Positions 46,311 through 56,144 of a stretch of DNA of 64,000 nt are shown here, in pieces. The stretch is from Viola odorata. Taxonomy: Eukaryota > Streptophyta > Magnoliopsida > Malpighiales > Violaceae. The notes under the pieces are model-generated. The model had not been told where the DNA came from. It worked only from the letters and a program-made list of their open reading frames with translations, and made no database searches. A program made the translations under genes and the position numbers. Position 1 is the stretch's first letter. Each line of letters opens with the position of its first letter. The stretch spans positions 24,614,078 to 24,678,077 of the forward strand of contig OY829537.1 in NCBI GenBank assembly GCA_963691705.1. The letters are read 5' to 3'.

Positions 46311-46911
46311 AGTATGGTCTCTAGAAGTCATGGACCATGATGCTTTCGTGTAGTTATTTTATTCCCAAATCTCCTTCTAAAGCCTACATGCCATTCTTGA
46401 ATACAGACGAGGTGATGCACTTTCCTTTACCATTCTCCAAAACAATGTCACTAAAATGCATAAACCCTAAAGTCTTTTACTACACAAAAAATATTAGCAA
46501 TAAGTAAACCATTTTGAACATATGCTACTGCATAAGTCCTAAAATCTGTTTGATGATTGGTTAATCATATGGCTCCAATGGAGTTTCTTCTCTGCCAGCA
46601 AAAATAGAAAACAACTAAGAGTACCAGAAAGGAATGATATGAGCAAAAGCTCACCCAGTACAACAAAATATATTGATTCATTCACTAGAGTTTCATTGCA
46701 AAAATTGATTTCACTAGGTTTCTCTAAATCAAAATATTAAACAGTTGATCTACACATACACAACATTGGAAAACACAGGAAAAAAAATCTATATCTGTTG
46801 ATTCATTTTGTACCAAAACTTAGTGGATTCTCCAAATACAAGTAATCAAAATATCACTTGAGCTATCTATCGAAGAAAAAAGTAAAAGAAGCAAGAAGTA
46901 CTGAAATTTCT
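46311..46911. other. Intergenic DNA between two LTR elements
   Basis: May continue the host DNA around the F-box-associated relic (a short open stretch at 46316-46480), but no motif proves it. AT-rich, no gene. Confidence 0.3.
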
Positions 46912-48104
46912 GATAAACAGCCTAGAGGGGGGGTGAATAGGCAAATAAAATTATAACACAAAATGTAAGGAAATATGAGTGCGGAAATAGAATGTAAAAA
47001 CACAAAGATATATAGTGGTTCCAATTCCTCAATGAATTGTACTCCACTACCTAAGAGCTTCACCCTTAGGATTTTGAACAACGACCACTTCGTTATTACC
47101 TTGAGTTTTTACGGGTTCAACTCAAACCTTACACCTTGGTTTTTCCGGGCTCAACCAATAAACCTTTCACCTTGGTTTTTGCGGGCTCAACCAATAAACC
47201 TTACACTTTGGTTTTCACGGGTTCACCAACAACCTTACACTATGATTTTTCCGGGCTCAATCACAACCTATCACAATCAATATAACTTGACAAGAGAGTG
47301 GTTAAATGGCAACACAAATTGGTGTACAAATAAACTATGTATGATTCAATAATCAACACCAATAAATGAACAAGAATACCTCAGTAGAAAGCTTAAAACT
47401 TACTTGAAAGATAGACGCAAGAATGAGTAAATTCGGATGAGTAAAGCTTGCGTTATGGAAATTTGAATTTGTAAGCTTTGCAAAAATTCAGATTTTGGCT
47501 TTGAAAATAGATGAGAGCTTTCTTGAGTTTATGATTATGTTCTCTTGTTTTCTTGTTATTTACTAACTCATCTAAGATGAGTATTTATAGTGTAGAGTGA
47601 GAAAACATTCGGCCATGAATTAAAGAATTCAAAACTAGCCGTTTTTAGTGGAAAAGATAGCTGTTGGAGCCTGTCTCTTGGGCTCTGGCGGCATGCCGCC
47701 AGAAACGAAATAGCTGGGGCGGCATGCCGCCTCGTTCGCTTCGGAATTAATTCATCTTGCCGAGTCTGGCGGCATGCCGCCAGACACAGACCATTCCTGG
47801 CGGCATGCCGCCAGGAACAAAATGTTCCATATCTCGACTTTTAAAATCCGTTTTCGTGTAAAACCTTTTGACACACATTTCTTGAGGTATCTTGAACATA
47901 AATCAAGTGCTAATTAGAATCATACTTACATGATAAAAGTCCTAATGTACACTTGATCTTCTAGCTTGCGATATCCTTATTTGTTGCCTCTTATTCGTTC
48001 CATCGCAAACTACACATACTTTAACTTCAAATTGTATTAGTAATATTAATTAGTTTGTGTGTCTAAAATCATCAAAACAAGAGTAAGTTGCCCTTGGGCT
48101 AACA
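46912..48104 (-). repeat. Sirevirus 3' LTR
   Basis: About 1,193 bp. The minus strand starts TGTTAGCCCAAGGGCAAC after a polypurine tract (AAAAGGGGGAGATT) and ends at 46912. It holds repeated CCTT-GGTTTTT-CGGGCTCAACC phrases (about 47130-47260) and a cluster of palindromes (47684-47817). Confidence 0.75.
47684..47817. repeat. Cluster of four GGCGGCATGCCGCC palindromes
   Basis: The palindromic core GGCGGCATGCCGCC occurs four times in 134 bases. The symmetric parts are 47684-47703, 47718-47731, 47764-47785 (GTCTGG...CCAGAC) and 47794-47817 (TTCCTGG...CCAGGAA). Flanking arms differ among copies but remain self-complementary. Confidence 0.95.
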
Positions 48105-49070
48105 ATCTCCCCCTTTTTGATGATGACAATCACAAACTAATATCAAAACATATATAAGCTAGCAATTGAAATTGAAGTTAAATGGAGTAGACTTACATCT
48201 CCTATTTTTGCCAAATAAATGCTCCCCCTACATAAAACATTAGTTGCAAATCTGCTACCAATTGAAAATTCATTAGTGCACAAGAGTATAGCAAAGATTT
48301 AAAGTTTTGCTCCCCCTTAATCTCTTAAACTTTACATTTCTCCCCGAACTTATTCTCCCCCATGACTTTCTCCCCCTTAACTCATTCTCCCCCTTTGTCA
48401 TCAACAAAAAGGGTAAATAAAATAAGGAAAGTCAATCAAATAAAGGAGCAACAAGGATCAAATCCAAAAGATCAAACAATTATCCAATCGAAAGATTAAT
48501 ATCAAGATAAAGATAAAGAGAGGATAATCAAATGTTGGATTAAAAGAGATGATCATTAAAAGATTTATCAAGAATTGAAATCATTCAAAATGCATTTCTC
48601 TAATGATCAAACAAATCGACAAATGTAGCAATACATGATATCAAACGATTTAAGACAAGTATTGCATAACCAATAAGCACAATATATGGCAAATTTAAGC
48701 ATATAAGATTATAGATTTTAATTCCTAACACAATCATTTAAATCAAGTATTGCATCAATAAATAATCACATAAGCAAAATTTAAAAGGAATAGTTTTTTT
48801 TTTTTTTTTTTTTTTTTTAGGAATACCGGTTGCGATTACTCAATATATAGCATAAGCCATTTCGCAAAAATGACTTCCATATTTGCAACCGAGGCAATCA
48901 TCAAAATCAAAGCCTACTTGTCGGTTTTCCCTTAGGCTACCAATCAAGTAAAATTCCTACAAAACAATTCTTTCTAAACACATTCATGAGATAACTATTA
49001 ACACAAGAATTAATTATGATCAATATGAGAAATTTAAATTAATCAAATATATTAAATATCATTGCCAAAA
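48105..49070 (-). other. Sirevirus 3' non-coding region with multiple polypurine motifs
   Basis: No gene. CTCCCCC(T/C)-type motifs (polypurine on the minus strand) occur at about 48106, 48222, 48311, 48353, 48369 and 48386. A T tract lies at 48796-48820. Repeated polypurine tracts before the 3' LTR are a known Sirevirus feature. Confidence 0.6.
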
Positions 49071-49178
49071 ATAATTTACCAAAAGGTGAGCTTCGATTCA
49101 TCACCCGACTTGTGCCATGAATACCCTAAATATATTTCATTTATCCGCATTGGGTTTCCGGCACTACTACAAAACAAA

Positions 49179-50818
49179 CTAGTTAGTTTTAGGAACCCAA
49201 ACACGTTTGGGTCCTTCCTTAGCAAATGCACTCTTTTGTGCCCACATTTGTTTTGCATAAATAAGTCCTTTACGAATAAAGCAAAAATATGCCAAATGAC
49301 CATTCTTATGACAATAATCACATTTATACAAAGGTCTATCATGTGAGTGATTAGAGGAACTAGCATTGTTATAATTTCTTGCCTTAACAAAAGTAGTTTT
49401 AGAATTACTCATGCTAGTAGAATTATTAAATCCAATACCTCTTCTATCACCACTAGTCTTTTGATCATTTAAACACTTTTGGTGACTTTGTGCACTTTGA
49501 GTAAATTTAGCTAAAGTAGCTTCAAGGATTTTAATCTTTTCATTTAAAATAGCTACTTCCTTACTAGAGTTTGCACAAATTTCACAAATAGAGTTTTTCT
49601 TTCCATTAGCAATTTCCAATAATTTAAACTCATCTCTAGTATCAGCCAAAACAGCTCTTAAATCTTCATTGTCATTTTTCAAAAAATCATTTTCCTCTTT
49701 CAAGGAATTGTTCAAAGATTCTAACTCAAGAATGTCATTTTTCAAATTTTCTAAATCCTTAGCAAGTATAGCATTTTTCTTGCAAGACTTTTTAAAATGA
49801 ATTGACAATTCATCAAAAGCTTCTTGCAATCCATATTCGTCATCAAGAGATTGAGAAGAGTTTACCTCATCATCGCTTTCCCCTTGTGCCATAAGACACA
49901 TATTTGTACATCCGTTGAATGAGGTGGAAGTTGATGAAGAACTCCTTTGAGAAGCATCGCTTTCTACATTTGCATAAAAACATATGTTCGCATTTTCTTC
50001 TCCGGATGAGGATGTCGATAAATTACCCATTGACTCCTCCTCCTCATCATCATCATCATCCCAAGTAGTGGCTTTAAGTGCTCTTCTATGATGATTTTTA
50101 CTGTTATTTTTATCTCTTGACCGTCTCTTTGATCTTTCAAGTCTAGGACACTCACTCTTCACATGTCCTGGTTTTTCACATTCAAAGCAAACAACATCAT
50201 TTCTAAAATCGGATTTAGAAGAGTTAGAATACTTACCTTGATAATTTTTCTTCTTTGAATCCAAAAATTTCTTGAAATTTCTTGAAAGGAAAGCCATTTC
50301 ACGTTCTTCTTCTTGAGCTTTGAAAGCTAAATTGTTGCTCTTAACATTTTGCACTTCCGGTTCACCCATTTTGAGTTTGTACTCAAAAGCCGTAAGAGAG
50401 CCAACAAGTTGAGAAAAGGTAGGTCTCTTTTCAAGCTCATCAAAAATAGAAGTCTTGGCATTCCAAGAGTTAGGTAAAATACTAAGAAGTTTTCTTACCA
50501 TCTCCTCATCACTAGGAGCCCATCCAAGATTTCCCATAGCATTGCAAATATTTTGGATTCTAGTGCTTAAATCATAAATAGACTCACCACTCTTCATACC
50601 TAGTAATTCATACTCACGCTTGAGTGTGTTGAGTCGAATGGTTCTTACTTGAGGAGTGCCTTCATGTGCCGTCTCCAAAGTTTGCCAAACATCTTTAGAA
50701 AATTTACAAGCACTAACAAGATTAAATTCGTTAGGAGAAATTGCACAAAATAAAGCAAACCTTGCCTTGTCTTCACTTTGCTTTCTTGCAATTGATCCAG
50801 CTGGCCATTTATCGAAAG
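49179..50818 (-). pseudogene. Sirevirus gag, truncated at N-terminus
   Basis: A frame of about 545 codons is open from the Tat junction at 50818 to 49179. It shows the UBN2-type gag domain (RFALFCAISPNEFN, WQTLETAHEGT, LKREYELLGMKSGESIYDL), a zinc knuckle CFECEKPGHVKSEC (about 50180), an acidic Ser-rich linker, a long coiled coil, and a second knuckle CDYCHKNGHLAYFC before the Sirevirus-type end RVWVPKTN. The frame is intact but lacks its start. It assembled the particle and bound RNA. Confidence 0.8.
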
Positions 50819-51388
50819 TGATAATTATTTGTCTTCTGCCGAAGGATATATGGTGGAACGGCTCCTCTCAGATCAGTGCTCACGACGGTCCGTTGTACCT
50901 GCAATGCGCCGGAGGGGTCTCCGGCGGAAACACTCTGATGCTTAAGTCAGTATGAGTACTGAATTTGGCAGAGTTTAGGCCAGTAGTGTATGCTTACCTG
51001 CCTCCTTTGTGGGGGAGGTATTTATAGGAGAATGGGGCGTTCCCGCCCGTGTAAACGAGTATGGAGCTATCGCTCGTGTTAGGGTCTGTGGTTCGCCCTT
51101 ATCGTGACACGCCACCTTGGCGGTAGGTGTATAGGTAGATATTGCCACGGTAGGATAATGGCCGGAGCGTTCTTTCTGACGCATGGTTTCCTCTGGGGGG
51201 GAGATAACTCCTTGAGCCATCCAAAAGGTCCGTGAGAGGAGCCGGTAGGGCATCGTTAGCCCTCATAGCGTTAGCCTTCAGGGGAGGTATTAACCTTGTC
51301 CCTACCGCGGCGGTGCGAAACGGTGGTTATGTCCTTTCCCACTGGGTGATAGACGAAAGTACCCTTTCTTTTAGGTGAATTGTTATCA
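50819..51388 (-). repeat. Tat element 3' LTR
   Basis: The plus-strand left border is TGATAATTATTTGTC, the right border probably GTTATCA at 51388. The minus strand carries TATAAATACC at about 51010-51019. The left 113 bases match 63888-64000. The right border is inferred because the other LTR is cut by the window. Confidence 0.7.
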
Positions 51389-51582
51389 TAAGCCCAACTG
51401 AAAATGAGCCCGAGTGTTTACCAAGGGCTGACGTTCCTTCTCTTATGGAGAGTCCCTCTGAGTACCGGGGTGGTTCTGCATCAGAAATCGGTCCTGACGG
51501 TTTTTTGTCAGGATCTATAAATCAGAGGTTTCGCTGCACTAGTTTCTTCGCATTTTCACGTCCTTTCTTTTCCTATTTCGCC

Positions 51583-51966
51583 ATGGATGAACTGACTCGC
51601 AATTTCCTGATCTCCAAAACTCTGACCCTGAAGAATCTTACTGAGGGTGACATCGGCTTCTTGGAGAGGTTGATCACCAAGACCTCCGAGGATGTCTTGG
51701 AGTTGCAGGGGGTGCTAACCCCTATTCTGTCTAGACAGCTGGGAATAACTTTGGAGGATTTTAGTCCCCTAGAGAGTCTGGCGAAACTGGCCACTATCAC
51801 TGCTCACCTTGATGTGGTGGCCTCGATGCTGCAGCAGAGGAAAGATCTGCTGGCCTGCTGCCTAAAGGGCATGAGAGCCTGCTCTGCCGAACTGACCTCC
51901 GTCGCTGACGCTTTAAGGGAAGTTCCCGTTGTGCCAGGGGAAGATGATGCTGGGTCCAATATCTGA
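51583..51966 (+). CDS. Antisense accessory ORF 1 of Tat element
   Basis: A 127-residue frame (MDELTRNFLISKTLTLK...) is open from 51583, 57 bases after a plus-strand TATA box (CTATAAATC, 51525-51533). It continues upstream without a stop to 51445, but the TATA position favours 51583. It is helix-rich with leucine heptad spacing (LQGVLTPILSRQLG, LDVVASMLQQRKDLLACCL). No known domain is recognised. It is transcribed, if at all, opposite to the retroelement. Confidence 0.5.
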   Translation: MDELTRNFLISKTLTLKNLTEGDIGFLERLITKTSEDVLELQGVLTPILSRQLGITLEDFSPLESLAKLATITAHLDVVASMLQQRKDLLACCLKGMRACSAELTSVADALREVPVVPGEDDAGSNI

Positions 51967-52465
51967 CCACTGGCTTTGCTTCTTCTCGTTGTTTTTCCTT
52001 ATGTTTCTTGTACATATTTGAACGCTAAGGCCACCTGGTCATAAATAAATAGCTGTCTCTACTTTTTCCCAAGTCTCCTCCTTTTTCTTCTTGCTTGGTT
52101 ACTTGCTACATTGGTCATGAGCCCAACTGAAAATGAGTCTTCCTCGGGACATTGTACTGCAGTGGTCGTGTTCCGGGAATTAGCAATGAATGATCTATTT
52201 TGACTGTTACAGGGCCGTCTTTTCAGTGGCAGGTGGTTGGGCAGTTATTTGGTGCCCTTTGATTGGCGCGTTCGACGAGCAGATGTGCCTATGGCGAATC
52301 GGATTCTGCAATTGCAGTTATTTTTCCCAAGCGTCTTAATTGATTTTTCAGGGTCTGCGCGAGGGTCGAAGTGCTTACTCGGCTATATAAAGGGGGTTGC
52401 TTTCCCTTTCCTGTTCATCTTCATCATTTCCCTTCTCTTTTGCTTTTTTGCTTTTGCAGGTCACA

Positions 52466-52887
52466 TGGCAGATTTTTATTTCTTGAGTTCCATGGATCGC
52501 GAATCCTTGCCGACTCCCCTGACTTCGCCGGACTCAGATCATCACCCTCCTTCGCCACCATGGAGGCCTCCGGTCCGCCGAAAAGGTCGTAAGAGGCAGG
52601 GGAAACGAACTCCCAAGGCGCCCCTCGTGACTTTGGCTTCTTCTGGTTCTGCTATTCAAGAGGGCGGCAAACGCTTTCCTTCCCCTGGTTGTTTGCTGAA
52701 TAATTCTTTTCCCACCAATGCTGGTGCGGGGTTGGCAGATTCGAGTATCAAAGGAAAGTCAGGCCCGTCAGGATCCTGCCCAGGAAGGGAGGCAGACAAA
52801 CCTGTCCCGAATGCTGACGGGAAGATGCCCTTTCTTGATGATGACGTGGTTTATCACCATGGCATTTACTGGCCTGATGAGGATTAG
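52466..52887 (+). CDS. Antisense accessory ORF 2 of Tat element
   Basis: A 140-residue frame starts MADFYFLSSMDRESLP at 52466, 75 bases after a TATA box (CTATATAAAGG, 52383-52393). The protein is rich in Pro, Ser, Gly and basic residues (RRKGRKRQGKRTPK, a possible nuclear signal) and ends in an acidic DDDVVYHHGIYWPDED. No family is recognised. The phrase AGCCCAACTGAAAATGAG upstream (52120) also precedes accessory ORF 1 (51390). Confidence 0.45.
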
Positions 52888-53384
52888 CCTCTTTGCGTTG
52901 TACCCGCCTGTTGGCGTTTTATGAATAAAATGATGTTTTCTGTCTTTTCATTTTTGTCGTTATTTTTGTTAGCCTGCTGGTCCTTGGTGCTAGCTAACGT
53001 TAGCGGTTGGCCTGACTGAGGCAATCGCTTCGCGGTTACTCTGACTGAGTCAACACTGTCGCCCTTTTGGGGAGTTACGCCGAATAAATTTCTTTTTTCA
53101 AATTTCTTTAATGCGCTTCCACGTGGCCAACTTCTTTTACACGTGTCTTCGCCCGATTGGTGCCTCAATTAATGCGGTGGCATTTTTATCCTTTAAGAAG
53201 GGCCATTCTCTGTTTTTTCAAAACTTTTGCCCTCACTTCGAATTTTTTCCTTTTTTGTCTTCCTTCGTCTTCTTCTCCGAATACCTTTCCGGCCGCTCGC
53301 CACTGTCCGCCGATTTCTCTGCGATTCTTCTCTTTTAAGGTATCAATTCGACCCTTCTCTGATTTCCTTTTTTGTTGGTTTGCT

Positions 53385-55513
53385 ATGGCTAGGAATAGAC
53401 CTCGCCAGATTATCTCTAGGCCCATGGATCCAGAGGTCGCCCAATCACCGAGCATTTTTACATGCGACGTGGTTCTGAAAGCCGAATTGGTGGAACATGG
53501 TATTACCTTTCCTCCTGGGCATGAGCCTTCTATCCCTGGAAGTGATATGCGGCTTCATAATCCAGCGTGGGGCCACAGTAGGCTTCTTTACTTTAAGATG
53601 CTCCTTTATGGTTTCCGCTTTCCCGTTCATGAGTCGATACTAACTCTGCTGCGAGAGTATAGCCTTAATCCTGCCCAGATAACTCCTTCCTCCTGGTGTG
53701 CGGTTTATGCTTTTCTTCGCGCTTGCGAGTTGAAGAACATTTTTACCCCATCTATCAATTTGTTTCGCAAATTCTTTAGCATGATTTGCCACAATTGTTT
53801 AATCGAGATTACTCCCCGGTGGGATGATGCGCTCGTGCAGTCGTTTTGGCAACGTTTCCACGGCTTCAAGAAGGGTGTAGCTGATTGGAAAAGCAGTTTC
53901 TTTATTCTGGAGCTACCGTCCCGTTTATGGCGTGTTAATTTCAATCAGGAACTGATAGGCCCCGTTTGGACGAATCCCGCGATATTGTCCAGAACTGAGT
54001 TGGACCAGGCTAACGCTTTGTTAGACGAGAATACTCACTACCGCATTCGCGCCTTTGCTCTGTTCAAACCTCTGGAAGAGTGCGTTATGGGTGAGCCTAT
54101 TTCTTTCCACACTTTCTTTGCTTTGGTCATCACATGCTTTGCTTGCTATAAGAAGCTAACGGTTGATTCCCAGGTGACACTGGTACTCCTCTGATCGTAA
54201 CGCCGCTTCAAACTTTACCGGCCTCGCCTCCGGCCGAGGGCTCTAGTCGGGGTAGATTTCCTCCTCCGAGGAAGAGAACTAAGACGGTTGCCCGGGGAGG
54301 GTGAAGGCCCGTTAGCTCTGCGCGAGCTTCTCGCTTTGTGGAAAATTGGCTACCGGAGCGTCGCAAGAGGACGGACTCCAGCCCAGTCGCAACGACGGTA
54401 ATTACTAGCGATGATGAGGATGCGGATGCTAAGTCAGACCTTTGCCACGCTTCTTCCCTTGCTGCTTCCCAGCGTCGGAAAAAACTTGGAGTGGCCACTA
54501 GCGGACAAGCTACCGGGATATCTCCTGCGGATGTGGCAACTGTTTCTACGCCTGCTGTTTCGTCTGAGGCAGGCGCCTCTCAGCCAACGGAAGCCGCTGA
54601 GGCGTTGGAAAAAACTTGTTCTACTGAGGGAGAGGCCCTACCGATGGAATGTCCTCCTCCCATATCTGACGCTCCCGATTCTCCGATTTCTCATTGTATT
54701 CCTGACGTAGTGGTCACGCATCCTGTTGCGAATTCGACTACTGAGCTACCGCCTAGGGTTACTCCACAGCTATTTTTTACTCCTATCAAGAGTACTTTTT
54801 CCCAGGGCTCTTCTCCACCTCCATCGATCAATCTTGCCTATGGCGGTCCTAATGGGGTCCCGGCCTACCGTATGAATCTTGCAGAGTTTTGCTTCGATGC
54901 CCTTCGCGCTGTCGGGGTTCCCCAACCTTTTTCTCGAGATGAGTTTACTGCACCCTTGATAGGGGAGATGCTAAGCTCCAAAAAAGAGAAAGAGGAATTT
55001 CTTCAACTCCCTCCCTTGGCACGCTTTCGCCGTGTTCTGAATGATTCTCTGGACTTCTTCCGCCATTTGAATTATCAATTCGAAATTCACGATCGCGAGT
55101 CACATAATTTTTCCAGCGCATTATGTGTTGCGAAGGTGCAGCTTGAAAAGGCGGTGGAGCACTCTAGGTTGCTGACGCGTCTCTGTGAATCGTCCCAAAC
55201 AGAATTGAACAGAGAAAGGTCTATCGGGAAAGCTAAGATAGAGGTTCTGGAGGCAGAATTGGCGCTAGAAAAGAAGAAAAATCTCTTTCTCCGCGAAGAG
55301 ATACTTGCTCGAGATGAGGAGTCTGCTAGGGCGCCATTAAAGGAAGAGTTATGGAGGAAGAGGGTTCTGGAGGCCTTCGTTTCTGGATTTGTAGCCCGTT
55401 TCAAAGGTAACCCTTCAGATCCGGCCCAGGTAGCTGATTACATATCTATCGTGATGGGTGAGATTAGCAAAGGTGACAACGGTTCTTCTGGTCCCTCGAG
55501 GGAGGGAACCTAA
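53385..55513 (+). pseudogene. Antisense accessory gene 3 (PF04195-like domain plus coiled coil), one stop
   Basis: Exon 1 (53385-54090) starts MARNRPRQIISRP and holds a domain like the 'putative gypsy type transposon' family: LLYGFRFPVHESILTLL, LNPAQITPSSWCAVYAFL, ITPRWDDALVQSFW. A GT-AG intron (54091-54173, phase 1) leads to exon 2 (54174-55513). It holds a basic linker (PPPRKRTKTVARGG), a TGA at 54302-54304 (one step from CGA), then a Ser/Pro-rich part and a coiled coil (LEAELALEKKKNLFLREEI). The total is 682 codons with one stop. It is paralogous to the gene at 56145, with the intron at the same place and phase. Confidence 0.65.
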
Positions 55514-56144
55514 CGCTAGCGATGGTGCCTGGGCCTTTCCTTATTTTTCTTGCCGTCGTCTCTTTTCTTTTGTTTTTTCTTGAAAACCATTCGAACATTA
55601 TTTTCCTTGTAATAATGCTGACGCTTTGTAACCTTTGTCGTATTGTATGATTCATCGTGATATTACCGTTATTCCTTTCTTATCTTCTTTGTACCATCGC
55701 ACCGTTTGGCAAGGCCAGCGCTGCTTTTTATGTTTTTTAATCAATCCCCCAGTCCCTCATTTAATGCGACTTGAAGGGTAATGATGAAAGAAGACACGTG
55801 TCCTTCCACAGAGAGGCGTTTGGAGCAGGCGTCTCCTAGGGAGGTGCGAATGCAGAAGCGTTTCGTCCTTATTTCAAATTTGCACCTTCTGGCGCGTGCC
55901 TTACTTTATGACGCGCTACTTCGCCACGTGTCTGCTGCTGACTGGTCGTGTCCTTTCAGGGTTATATCTATTGTTTCTTCTACCCCTTTTTTCTTTTTCC
56001 ATCTTTTCCCTTATACGCCATTACGTCTTTGGATAAATACTTTGCGCCGCTCTCTCTTTCTGGCTTGAGACTCCTCGTGTTCTCTTCACGAAGGTACCAG
56101 GTACACGTCCTTTTTCTTTTCTCTTTACTTTTTCCTTGTCAGCC

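Larger units (their letters stand above)
46912..50818 (-). mobile_element. Sirevirus-type Ty1/copia element, pol deleted, split by Tat insertion
   Basis: On the minus strand: gag (50818-49179), a remnant of the protease start (about 49140-49076), no integrase or RT, about 970 bases of non-coding DNA with several polypurine motifs, and the 3' LTR (48104-46912). The 5' part of gag and the 5' LTR are displaced beyond the window by the Tat element inserted at 50819. The LTR end CAGCCTAGAGGGGGGGTGAATAG on the plus strand is characteristic of Sireviruses. Confidence 0.75.

Noticed and set aside
54338..55513. Separate gene starting at 54338
   Set aside because: The frame continues upstream past a single TGA into the exon that splices from 54090, matching the paralogue's structure.
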